Positions 44,210-50,955 of a stretch of 64,000 nucleotides of DNA are shown here, piece by piece. Source of the stretch: WGMI01 sp041739275 (GTDB lineage: Bacteria; Bacteroidota; Bacteroidia; Flavobacteriales; Schleiferiaceae); assembly GCA_041739275.1 (NCBI GenBank), contig JBGSOF010000014.1, forward strand, positions 11,500 through 75,499. Reading direction: 5' to 3'. The notes under the pieces are model-generated. The model had not been told where the DNA came from, did not search any database, and saw only the letters and a list, made by a program, of their open reading frames with translations. The position numbers and the translations under genes were made by a program. Position 1 is the first letter of the stretch. The number at the start of each line of letters is the position of its first letter.

Positions 44210-44665
44210 CAGTCGCTTGGCTGTGCCGAGTGACGGTTATTGCGGCCCGTATGTTTCGGCTGTCTGATGGTACAAAAAGGAGTGAAAGGCTATGGCAAAT
44301 AGCGTGGATGTTGGATAATTATAGCAGCTTCACGCGCTGAGGTTTATTCGGGTGAAACGCTGTTTGATCTCTCCTGCCGAATAGTCGTCACTCGCTGAAA
44401 GCGAGCGGCTGTGTGAAGGAAAAACAGTCGCTTGGCTGTGCCGAGTGACGGCTATTGCTGCCCGTATGTTTCGGCTTTCTGATGGTACAAAAAGGTGTGA
44501 AAGGCTATGGCAAATAGTGTGGATGTTAGATAATCATAGCTGCTTCACGCGTTGAGGTTTATTCGCGTGAAACGCTGTTTGATCTCTCCTGCCGAATAGT
44601 CGTCACTCGCTGAAAGCGAGCGACTGTGTGAAGGAAAAACAGTCGCTTGGCTATGCCGAGTGACG
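44210..44665. repeat. Tandem 215-bp units built from paired inverted REP hairpins (BIME-like array)
   Basis: The hairpin CAGTCGCTTGG...GCCGAGTGACG starts at 44210, 44425 and 44640, exactly 215 bases apart, with nearly identical sequence between. In units 2 and 3 each hairpin is preceded, across a 13-base linker TGTGAAGGAAAAA, by its inverted counterpart CGTCACTCG...AGCGACTG (44386-44411 and 44601-44626), so each junction is a head-to-head REP pair. A further stem TTCACGCG/CGCGTGAA lies mid-unit; it is perfect in the second unit (near 44548) and has one mismatch in the first. The array ends 93 bases before the 3' end of the RAYT gene. Confidence 0.92.
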
Positions 44666-44758
44666 ACTATAGCGGCCCGTATGGTTCAGTCATGGCGATA
44701 AACCAAGGGGTTATTTTAAGGGAAGGCATGTCAAAGCATCTACAATTTAGATTCCGGT

Positions 44759-45289
44759 TCATGGTTGAAGCACTTCGAAAGGGGAATCCGGGGAGGCGCT
44801 GCTGTAGTGCCAGTAGTCAGCTTGGGTCACATATCCCGCTTCTACAGGATTATTGTGAATGTATTCGCATTTCTGTAAATAAACACTGTCAAAGCTCAAT
44901 TCTATGGGATAACTCGTTTTCTGCCAAAAGGAAAATCGTTCATTTTGCTTTTGGTATTTCGCGTGGAATTGCAACATATGGATCAACCAAGCCCTTCGAC
45001 TTTCTCCCGCATCGGTTTGAATGGATTTGATTATAGATTGGGCTGTAAAGCGCTTAAAATCACGTAGGGTATTGTACAATTCACCATTGACATCGCGGAC
45101 AATAAGATGAGCATGACTCGGCATGATTACATAAGAAAACACTTCTAACGATTTGTTTATTGAACAATACCTCAAACTATCGATAAGTATATCGCAGTAG
45201 CGTCGTCGGGTAAAGATGTCCAGCCATCCGACTACTGTAAGCGTGACGAAATACGCGACATTGGAGTTGGCTTTTCTCAGTTCAGACAT
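44759..45289 (-). CDS. REP-associated tyrosine transposase (RAYT, Y1 HUH family)
   Basis: 176 residues. Y1 transposase hallmarks: YFVTLTVVGWLDIFTRR near the N terminus, VIMPSHAHLIV with the metal-binding HAH pair (His59, His61), and the late motif CEYIHNNPVEAGYV, whose Tyr143 is the likely nucleophile. TnpA_REP proteins nick single-stranded REP hairpins. Here the gene is flanked by REP pairs on both sides (44601-44665 and 45495-45559) in the same orientation, with no other transposition gene. No frameshift is visible, so it may be active. The preceding 200 bases (45290-45494) hold no gene. Confidence 0.9.
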   Translation of the reverse strand: MSELRKANSNVAYFVTLTVVGWLDIFTRRRYCDILIDSLRYCSINKSLEVFSYVIMPSHAHLIVRDVNGELYNTLRDFKRFTAQSIIKSIQTDAGESRRAWLIHMLQFHAKYQKQNERFSFWQKTSYPIELSFDSVYLQKCEYIHNNPVEAGYVTQADYWHYSSASPDSPFEVLQP

Positions 45290-45494
45290 GAGGGAACGAA
45301 TTGGGTTTTATCGCAGACAGTTTTGGATAGGGAATGAAATCCCTTCGAACTAACCTGGCTGAATTGCATAAGATCATTGAACCAATGCGAAGAGCTTTGT
45401 ACGAACGAATCGGACAGCTGAAATCAAATATAGCAGAATATTCTTACACAATACAAAGTGTGTTTCAAAGACGACCTCGCTCCTCCCGAATAGG

Positions 45495-45559
45495 CTTCTT
45501 GCGCTGAAAGCGAGCGACTGTGTGAAGGAAAAACAGTCGCTTGGCAGTGCCGAGTGAGG
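45495..45559. repeat. REP pair (BIME-like) on the 5' side of the RAYT gene
   Basis: The right half CAGTCGCTTGG...GCCGAGTGAGG (45534-45559) matches the array hairpins with few changes, and the linker TGTGAAGGAAAAA is identical. The left half (45495-45520) is degenerate on its outer side but retains GCTGAAAGCGAGCGACTG. The similarity continues rightward through TATTGCGGCCCGT and GTACAAATAAGGTGT to about 45608, right up to the stop of the next gene at 45614. Confidence 0.88.
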
Positions 45560-45613
45560 GCTATTGCGGCCCGTTATGCTTCGGCTGTGAGACGGTACAA
45601 ATAAGGTGTCTGA

Positions 45614-46357
45614 CTACCCCTTCTTCCTCGCACTCCGGAGCCCGTGCTTCAAAATCCACGCGGTTTCCGGGGCTATGGGTTCGCGTTCCCAAGCCCGGGA
45701 AAGTTCCTGGAAGCGCTCCGGGGCCACCTTCCACAGGTCGTTGAGGTTGTTCCCGACACTCTTTTGCACAAACTTTTCCGGAGCCGCTCGGAGCTCAGAT
45801 AAAATCGCGGCATAGGCCTCGAAGTGATCGAGCACCACGGTTTGTTTTTTGGCCCAGGGCAAGGCAATCCGCACCCCTTCGCTTGACCAGCGCCGAACAT
45901 GCACATTCGGGTCGAGGCTGTGGGCGTGCAAACGATTCAGGGTTTCTTCAGGATGCGCGATGAGCAGGGGACGGACCGCAAATTCGGCCGTATGCCGTTT
46001 GGTAAACTCGGGCAACAACGCAAAAGTGCGCTCGTAGTCGAGCAGGGCATGGCGTTCGAGATACCGCCCCACGGGCCACAGCCACCAGCCCTCTGTAAAC
46101 ATGCCTTCGCAGGTCTGGAGTTCGGGGCCCAGAATGCGCTCAAAGAGGGCCAAATGCTCGGCATAGGCGCCGGGGAGGAACCGCTCAAAGGCATCGGCAT
46201 AAATGTCCTGACGGGCGAGGAATTCGGCAGGCCCAATGCGCCCCAGCACATACGCCTGAAATCCTTCGGCATCGAAGGTCTTTGCGGCCTTGGAGAGCTT
46301 TTCCGCCAACAATCTGGCCGTCTCGGCTCCGTAGTAGTCTTTGAGTTTTTTGGCCAT
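45614..46357 (-). CDS. HEAT-repeat DNA alkylation repair protein (AlkD/AlkC-like)
   Basis: 247 residues, wholly helical. The diagnostic block is PEFTKRHTAEFAVRPLLIAHPEETL, then DPNVHVRRWSSEGVRIALPWAKK, which matches DNA alkylation repair proteins built from ALK/HEAT repeats. Next comes VQKSVGNNLNDLWKVAPERFQEL and ETAWILKHGLR. Such glycosylases remove 3- or 7-alkylated bases. The 3' end stops six bases after the REP-derived sequence, so the element sits exactly at the gene boundary. No partner gene is evident. Confidence 0.88.
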   Translation of the reverse strand: MAKKLKDYYGAETARLLAEKLSKAAKTFDAEGFQAYVLGRIGPAEFLARQDIYADAFERFLPGAYAEHLALFERILGPELQTCEGMFTEGWWLWPVGRYLERHALLDYERTFALLPEFTKRHTAEFAVRPLLIAHPEETLNRLHAHSLDPNVHVRRWSSEGVRIALPWAKKQTVVLDHFEAYAAILSELRAAPEKFVQKSVGNNLNDLWKVAPERFQELSRAWEREPIAPETAWILKHGLRSARKKG

Positions 46358-46516
46358 AATTGATCAACGGGAATGAGTTTCTTGTGGGGTGCTTACTTCA
46401 GGAATTGGGCAAGGGGTTGTACCGAGATTTCCGATTCAATACTGTGTCGATCATGGGACAGTTCCGAGTAACGGGTTGAAGGCGATGTGATAGAGTAGAA
46501 TTAATCCCCACATCGC

Positions 46517-47602
46517 TCATGGATCTTGTAGGATGGACAAGAGCCGATGGTTGATGTACAGTTTTTCCTTGCCCACTTTGACATAATGCATGAGTCCCTT
46601 TTGTTCCAATAGCGATAAATATTTCCCCACGGTTTTCAAATTGCCCAGGTTCGCATCGACCAAGTGTTCGCGCTTGGTGTAGGGCAGTCGAAACAGCGCC
46701 TCCACCAAGTCCTTCGAGTAGATTTTAGGACATTGTTGCTTAAGTTCTTGGGTTATCTTTTCCATAACTTCCATAATTCGCCCTAGACGTGCGAGACTCA
46801 AGAGAGCTGTTTTTTCGACCATGTCGAGCATATAAAGGATAAAATGTTCCCAATCCCCATGTTCTGTAACCCCGCGTAAGCTGGTGTAATAGGCGCTTTT
46901 GTTGTTCATGATGTAATCGCTCGGGTAGATGGCCGGAATGTCGAGAAGTCCCGAAAACTTGAGGTAGAGCAAAAGCAATATCCGCCCGGTTCTACCATTG
47001 CCGTCGTAAAAAGGGTGAATCGCCTCGAATTGATAGTGCATCAATGCCATGACGATGAGCGGGTCGTAGTCTTGGGTTTCGTGGATGAAAAGCTCCCAGT
47101 TGTGCAGTTTTTCGCGAATGACCGCTTCACCCACTGGGGGCGTATACACAATTTCGCCTTGGGCATTGCTCAAAGCCGTTCCGGGTGTCTTCCGAATGCC
47201 TGCGTCATTCTGCTTAATGCACTGCACAAGGGAAATACAGAGGTTCGTCGAAATCAGGGGTCGAATTTCCAATTGCCTCATCCCAAGCCACAATGCTGAT
47301 TTGTAGCTGAGCACCTCTTGGGTTGCAGAATTTCTCGTTTTCTTGTCGGCAACCAGGGCTTGAAAGACTTCGTCTTGGGTGGTAACAATATTCTCTACGG
47401 CAGAACTGGCTTGGGCTTCTCGAACATAGATAGCATCCAAAAACAAATGAGGGTTGGGTATATTGGAGAGCGATCCATTGAGCCGAGCCAAGGCGCGGCT
47501 CGTAGAAATGATTTTCAAAAGAACATTCTTCGTTTCAATATCGACCGCAGGGGGTAAGAGCGGAAGGGCGTTGTATGGAACCGCTCGTTGAAAGGACTTC
47601 AT
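46517..47602 (-). CDS. Fic-domain protein with N-terminal inhibitory motif and C-terminal winged helix
   Basis: 361 residues. A Fic_N domain is followed by the inhibition helix SSAVEN at 66-71, a (S/T)xxxE(G/N) motif within the same polypeptide (class II). The active motif HPFYDGNGRTGR is at 196-207, complete with catalytic His and anion-binding residues. The C-terminal 100 residues form a winged-helix-like region (CPKIYSKDLVEALFRLPYTKREHLV ... VGKYLSLLEQKGLMHYV). It should transfer AMP from ATP to a protein target and may also bind DNA. A perfect palindrome lies ten bases before the start (47612). The 150-base gap towards the alkylation repair gene has no gene. Confidence 0.93.
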   Translation of the reverse strand: MKSFQRAVPYNALPLLPPAVDIETKNVLLKIISTSRALARLNGSLSNIPNPHLFLDAIYVREAQASSAVENIVTTQDEVFQALVADKKTRNSATQEVLSYKSALWLGMRQLEIRPLISTNLCISLVQCIKQNDAGIRKTPGTALSNAQGEIVYTPPVGEAVIREKLHNWELFIHETQDYDPLIVMALMHYQFEAIHPFYDGNGRTGRILLLLYLKFSGLLDIPAIYPSDYIMNNKSAYYTSLRGVTEHGDWEHFILYMLDMVEKTALLSLARLGRIMEVMEKITQELKQQCPKIYSKDLVEALFRLPYTKREHLVDANLGNLKTVGKYLSLLEQKGLMHYVKVGKEKLYINHRLLSILQDP

Positions 47603-47611
47603 GGGCTACAT

Positions 47612-47626
47612 GGGCAACGTTTGCCC
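47612..47626. promoter_or_regulatory. Palindrome GGGCAA-CGT-TTGCCC before the fic gene
   Basis: Perfect 6-bp arms with a 3-base spacer, nine bases upstream of the fic ATG (47602). It could be an operator for the winged-helix tail of the Fic protein or an RNA hairpin over the ribosome site; both are inferences. A box TATTTTTA (minus strand, 47649-47656) lies further upstream. Confidence 0.45.
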
Positions 47627-47761
47627 GCATTGTTCGTATGAGAGTAAAAATATGCATTATGCGCCCACGTTTAACTGTCGGGACGAATAAAAAAGCGGTG
47701 AAGGCGATGATGGGAATACCGAAGACTGGTTGTTCAACCGAGGCCCCACTGAATCTACCCT

Positions 47762-47785
47762 GAGGTCACTCGGCAGGAACCGTGC
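47762..47785. repeat. REP-related hairpin remnant A (between fic and RES toxin)
   Basis: GAGGTCACTCGGCAGGAACC followed by GTGC. It shares the GTCACTCGGCAGGAACCG core with the copies at 48880 and 50290. The reverse complement contains TGCCGAGTGAC, the outer arm of the RAYT-associated REP. Its other arm is worn. The 130 bases on its fic side hold no gene. Confidence 0.7.
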
Positions 47786-47797
47786 AAAGGAGACGAA

Positions 47798-48262
47798 TTA
47801 TTTCAACTGAAAGATTCGTCTGTCGAACGGGAACGGAACCATGTCAACAACCGCGATCCTTTGGAAATCGGGGTGTTTGGGATTGATCAGAAAGTTGAAA
47901 TCGCCTTGGGTGACTACAGAAGGCAGTTTGAGAAGACCATATCGATTCTCCCTTAAAAACTGGCGACCGATTTCTTGGGTCGACATGGGATGGGGGAATT
48001 GATTCCAATCCTCGGGCAGTTCGCTGGGCGCTATTTCCTGAAAGCCTACGTCGTCGGGCACGTGAATCGTCAGCATCACATAATCCGATGGGAGCGTTGC
48101 GAGGGTGAAATGGACCGCAATCTCCGCCATGGCCAGCGACCGATTTTGGGCCGTATAGATGACTTCCGTTCCGATGGGATTCCATCTAGCCCCGCGAAGA
48201 GCCGCTCCCCATCCTGACAAGGGCAGCGCGAAACGCTCCCGAGTAAGCCGAAAGACCTCCAT
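47798..48262 (-). CDS. RES-domain toxin (NAD+-depleting)
   Basis: 154 residues with the RES pattern: GARWNPIGTEVIYTAQNRSLAMAEIAVHF holds the conserved Arg26, Tyr36 and Glu47, and the C-terminal LPSVVTQ...FNFLINPKHPDF has the Ser and NPxH motif. Characterised RES toxins break down NAD+ and arrest growth. The ATG directly abuts the stop of the antitoxin gene (TAA then ATG), the standard order antitoxin-toxin. Intact, so probably functional. Confidence 0.93.
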   Translation of the reverse strand: MEVFRLTRERFALPLSGWGAALRGARWNPIGTEVIYTAQNRSLAMAEIAVHFTLATLPSDYVMLTIHVPDDVGFQEIAPSELPEDWNQFPHPMSTQEIGRQFLRENRYGLLKLPSVVTQGDFNFLINPKHPDFQRIAVVDMVPFPFDRRIFQLK

Positions 48263-48751
48263 TTAGACAAAGATGCCGTGGTTGATCCGCGTGAGTTCCG
48301 CGATCACCATCTCTTTACCGTACGAATCTCGGAGCAGTTCCAAAGGCTTGAGGTTCCCCAAAGCATAATTTGGGGTGTTCATCCAAAGTTTGAGTTTTCC
48401 AAGATGACCGAATACGTCGAGTCCCACCTTAGTCACTTCCGCCATTTCTAGGATTTTTTCAGAGTGCAGGGATTTGAAATGGTAGTCGGCAGTGGTTCGA
48501 TAGCGTTGCAGCGATTTGGTCGAAATATTGAGAAAATCGGCCCACTCGCTTTCAGTAAAGGGGGTAAACTCTTGGATAATGTCGAATAAGGAATAAGAGA
48601 TCCCTGCTTTAATGGCAGAGATCATGAGCATTCTGTCTTCCAAGAAAGCATCATAGGACACGGGTTTGCCCGTTCCTAAGTGATGGGCCGCAAAAAAGCG
48701 GGCAATTTCTTGGTTGAGTCTTCCTTTGACTTTGTCGGTAAGGGCTTTCAT
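48263..48751 (-). CDS. Xre/MbcA/ParS-type antitoxin of the RES toxin
   Basis: 162 residues. The middle part has a Xre-like HTH (FTESEWADFLNISTKSLQRYR, about 65-85). The C-terminal 60 residues match the toxin-binding MbcA/ParS domain (DUF2384): LWMNTPNYALGNLKPLELLRDSYG...VIAELTRINHGIF. It neutralises the RES protein and normally represses its own promoter. Two related inverted half-site pairs and a promoter box lie just upstream (48765-48797). Confidence 0.92.
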   Translation of the reverse strand: MKALTDKVKGRLNQEIARFFAAHHLGTGKPVSYDAFLEDRMLMISAIKAGISYSLFDIIQEFTPFTESEWADFLNISTKSLQRYRTTADYHFKSLHSEKILEMAEVTKVGLDVFGHLGKLKLWMNTPNYALGNLKPLELLRDSYGKEMVIAELTRINHGIFV

Positions 48752-48764
48752 GGAACTCCATATT

Positions 48765-48797
48765 GGACAATTGTCTGCTAAATTAAGACAAAAGTCC
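48765..48797. promoter_or_regulatory. Probable operator/promoter of the RES-Xre operon
   Basis: GGACAATTGTC (48765-48775) and GACAAAAGTCC (48787-48797) are mirror-related sites of the form GGAC-N4-GTC. The first contains the perfect palindrome GACAATTGTC. Between them the minus strand carries TAATTTAG (48778-48785), close to TAnnTTTG, 26 bases before the antitoxin ATG. Two operators flanking a -7 box is a typical autorepression layout. Confidence 0.65.
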
Positions 48798-48879
48798 CAA
48801 ATTCACACCTCGTTCTGGCCGGCTTTGGTCAAAAGGGTGATGCCAGTTTCGACCCCTGTGCTTGTCGAAAACGTTCCGA

Positions 48880-48910
48880 AGGTCCCTCAGCAGGAACCGG
48901 GCGGGTGAGA
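48880..48910. repeat. REP-related hairpin remnant B (between antitoxin and ATPase genes)
   Basis: AGGTCCCTCAGCAGGAACC followed by GGGCGGGTGAGA. Same core as copies A and C, with a few changes in the outer arm. The rest of the 48752-49074 gap holds the RES-Xre operator, this repeat and the ATPase promoter; no gene is seen. Confidence 0.7.
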
Positions 48911-49034
48911 TGACAAAGACCCGTGCAACGGAATTTGTCTGCTTTAGGACCTGTTTACAACGCCGCTCTGCAAAAGAACGGTGGAGCCTGAAGTGAATTT
49001 GCCATCTAGTATTCATTAATTATGCTATATAATT

Positions 49035-49050
49035 GGAGAATTCATTCTCC
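49035..49050. promoter_or_regulatory. Inverted repeat GGAGAAT-TC-ATTCTCC upstream of the ATPase gene
   Basis: Perfect 7-bp arms separated by two bases, centred about 22 bases upstream of the -7 box at 49061, which is where an upstream promoter element would sit. A binding protein here should block transcription. Inference only. Confidence 0.5.
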
Positions 49051-49060
49051 GAAAAAGGGG

Positions 49061-49068
49061 TATTTTTG
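49061..49068 (+). promoter_or_regulatory. -7 promoter box of the AAA_14 ATPase gene
   Basis: TATTTTTG fits TAnnTTTG exactly and ends six bases before the ATG at 49075, again implying a very short leader. A TTG lies 25 bases upstream, slightly beyond the usual range. Confidence 0.55.
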
Positions 49069-49074
49069 GTGAAT

Positions 49075-50199
49075 ATGATACCCAGAACCTTGTTCGCTAT
49101 ACTCCGCGGTCGGTTCCATTGTGGAAAGGCGATTGTGCTGTTGGGCCCGCGTCAAGTGGGAAAGACCACCCTGTTGAAAGCATGCTTGGAGGGCGTGGAT
49201 TTTCTCTTCTTGAATGGAGACGACGCCGAGGTTCGTTTGGTCTTGGAAGGTGCCGGAGCCTCAAAGTTGAAAGCGCTTGTGGGTGAGCGCCAATGGGTTT
49301 TTATCGACGAGGCCCAGAGGATACCGGACATCGGTTTGATCTCCAAGATTCTCACGGACCAATTTCCGGAGGTGCAGCTATTGATCAGCGGCTCTTCGGC
49401 GCTCGAGCTCGGCCAAAAGACCCAAGAGCCCCTTACGGGCCGCAAGTATGAATACCTATTGCTTCCGATTAGTTGGGAGGAATTTGAAGACCACGTAGGG
49501 GTACTGGAAGCTTCGGTTCAATTGAACGAACGGCTGGTGTTTGGGATGTATCCCGATGTCATCAATCGCAGAAGCGAGGCCAGCGAAATCCTGCAACAGC
49601 TCAGCTCGAGTTATTTGTATAAGGACATTTTTGCCCTTTCCGGAATTCAGAAGCCTGTAGTGCTCGACAAACTGTTGAAGGCATTGGCGTTACAGCTGGG
49701 CAACGAGGTGTCGTACAATGAACTCTCCCAGTTGTTGGACATCGACAAAGCCACGGTTGCCAAATACATAGACCTGTTGGAAAAGGCCTTTGTGGTCTTT
49801 ACACTCAACAGCTTCAGCCGCAATCAACGCAATGAAATCAAGAACAACCGAAAAATCTACTTCTACGACAATGGAATTCGGAATGCATTGATCAAGAACC
49901 TCAATCCGCTCGATCTCCGAAACGACAAAGGTGCCCTGTGGGAGAATTTCTTAATTGGTGAGCGCATCAAGACGCTTCACTACGCGCGGCAAACGGCCCA
50001 ATTGTACTTCTGGAGAACCGTGCAAAAACAGGAAATCGACTTGATTGAAGAACGCAATGGAACGCTGCACGCCTTCGAGTTCAAGTGGAATCGTCGAGGA
50101 AAACAAAAGATCTCTCCGCGCTTTTTAGACTCCTATTCGGCTACCGCTCAAACGATTGATCGAGAAAATTTTCGCGAGTTCGTTCGGTTTGTTCCATAA
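49075..50199 (+). CDS. AAA_14/DUF4143 family ATPase
   Basis: 374 residues from the ATG at 49075; a TTG at 49033 lies inside the putative operator and is unlikely. The N-terminal AAA_14 domain has Walker A GPRQVGKTT (24-32), Walker B WVFIDEAQRIPD, and the sensor-like LLISGSSALELGQ. A winged-helix linker is seen near VSYNELSQLLDIDKATVAKYIDLLEKAFVV. The DUF4143 end has the nuclease-like pattern LWENFLIGERI, YFWRTVQKQEIDLIEE, HAFEFKWNRRGK (a PD-(D/E)xK-like E-x-D...E-x-K arrangement). These proteins are widespread in bacteria and archaea and their role is unresolved. It stands alone between REP-related repeats B and C. Confidence 0.9.
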   Translation: MIPRTLFAILRGRFHCGKAIVLLGPRQVGKTTLLKACLEGVDFLFLNGDDAEVRLVLEGAGASKLKALVGERQWVFIDEAQRIPDIGLISKILTDQFPEVQLLISGSSALELGQKTQEPLTGRKYEYLLLPISWEEFEDHVGVLEASVQLNERLVFGMYPDVINRRSEASEILQQLSSSYLYKDIFALSGIQKPVVLDKLLKALALQLGNEVSYNELSQLLDIDKATVAKYIDLLEKAFVVFTLNSFSRNQRNEIKNNRKIYFYDNGIRNALIKNLNPLDLRNDKGALWENFLIGERIKTLHYARQTAQLYFWRTVQKQEIDLIEERNGTLHAFEFKWNRRGKQKISPRFLDSYSATAQTIDRENFREFVRFVP

Positions 50200-50289
50200 G
50201 GTCCATCAGACCGTTTCCACCTTATCGCATTGGTTCCGAGGCTCATCGAATCGAGGATTGAACGATGACGATCCTAGAAATACGGTCTA

Positions 50290-50318
50290 GAGTCACTCGG
50301 CAGGAACCGGGCGACTGA
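50290..50318. repeat. REP-related hairpin C (after the ATPase gene)
   Basis: GAGTCACTCGG-CAGGAA-CCGGGCGACTGAG: the arms AGTCACTCGG and CCGGGCGACT pair with two imperfect positions. Its reverse complement, AGTCGCCCGG-TTCCTG-CCGAGTGACT, closely matches the RAYT-associated REP AGTCGCTTGG-CTGTG-CCGAGTGACG. The 90 bases between the ATPase stop and this hairpin hold no gene. Confidence 0.75.
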
Positions 50319-50333
50319 GAGGATGGGCGAGAT

Positions 50334-50480
50334 TTATGGTTTCAAGCGTACAATCTTATTGTCTTTCCAGATGACCAACTCAGAATTGACCTTTCTCTTA
50401 AAGTCAACGAGTCGTTTATAAACGAGTTCCATACCCGCTTTAATCAACGAGTTTTGGTCGATGCTCTTGTGTTTTGTCAT
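50334..50480 (-). CDS. Small 48-residue ORF next to the zeta-toxin remnant
   Basis: Minus-strand ATG at 50480 to TAA at 50334. The product begins MTKHKSIDQNSLIKAGMEL and ends VIWKDNKIVRLKP. Its shape (one helix followed by a short strand pair with WKDNKIVRL) resembles the small proteins found beside COG4185 zeta-like kinases, which I believe to be their partners. It starts one base after the stop of the zeta-like fragment. Whether it is still expressed is unknown. Confidence 0.5.
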   Translation of the reverse strand: MTKHKSIDQNSLIKAGMELVYKRLVDFKRKVNSELVIWKDNKIVRLKP

Positions 50481-50481
50481 C

Positions 50482-50646
50482 TCAATACTGTTTCATAAGT
50501 GCGAATTTATCGGGATTGAGCACCATCAACTCGTGATTTGTACACTTTTCTGCAACCAATTCAGGTCGTTCCTCAGAGTTATCAAAAACCATGACATTAT
50601 CAGGAATGCCCAGATACAGTTCAAACAAATTCTCAAGTCCTCTCAC
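50482..50646 (-). pseudogene. C-terminal remnant of a zeta-toxin-like kinase (COG4185 type)
   Basis: About 55 codons in the minus frame ending at the TGA 50484-50482. The decoded segment contains RGLENLFELYLGIPD, then VMVFDNSEERPELVAEK and a short tail ending MKQY. This is the C-terminal signature of zeta-like predicted kinases (GL-x-NLF-x-LYL, then DNS...P-x-L-x-A). The preceding codons back to about 50690 no longer look like the family, and the P-loop domain is missing; the sequence runs into the terminator of the next gene. So only the tail survives. The plus-strand frame 50461-50688 is its antisense shadow. Confidence 0.7.
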
Positions 50647-50697
50647 ACGACAGAAACCGAGCGCCTGAGATGCGAACGATACAAGTAGAAAATTCTC

Positions 50698-50722
50698 AAA
50701 AAAAAACCCCGCCGAAGCGGGG
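50698..50722 (-). terminator. Terminator of the split T9SS gene
   Basis: Arms CCCCGC (50707-50712) and GCGGGG (50717-50722) with a CGAA loop; the minus strand runs into nine T residues. Almost identical to the terminator at 52707. Confidence 0.9.
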
Positions 50723-50955
50723 CTTAAAACGGTCTAAGAGGTCTTAGCGAACCACAAAGCGGGTGCTGGCGGTGCCGCGCTCCGAAGAGACGCTCATCAC
50801 ATAGATACCGGCGCTGTAATCTGAAGCGTTGATCGAAATCGAACCGCTGGCGTTGTCGAATTGCGACAAAACACGGCCGCTCAAATCGAATACGCGCACG
50901 CTGTACGAACCTTGGCCGAGCTCAACCGTAGACACACCGGTAACGGGGTTGGGGT
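50698..50955. repeat. Duplicated T9SS sorting-domain plus terminator cassette, copy 1
   Basis: About 258 bases comprising the terminator and the last 70 codons of the split gene, nearly identical to 52707-52965. I count roughly fifteen base differences over the coding part, most of them silent or at the outer end. Confidence 0.9.

Noticed and set aside
44210..44665. CRISPR array.
   Set aside because: The unit is 215 bases, the sequence between hairpins is itself repeated, and no cas genes are present; paired hairpins point to REP/BIME.
47762..50318. Integron-like attC sites between gene cassettes.
   Set aside because: No integrase is seen, the genes are on both strands, and the hairpin arms match the RAYT-associated REP better than attC cores.
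50461..50688. Plus-strand 75-codon frame.
   Set aside because: It is antisense to the zeta-like remnant, whose minus-strand translation has clear family motifs.
41235..50700. Duplicated tRNA 3' end marking an integrated element.
   Set aside because: I looked for a second copy of the T-arm/acceptor end up to the T9SS genes and saw none.
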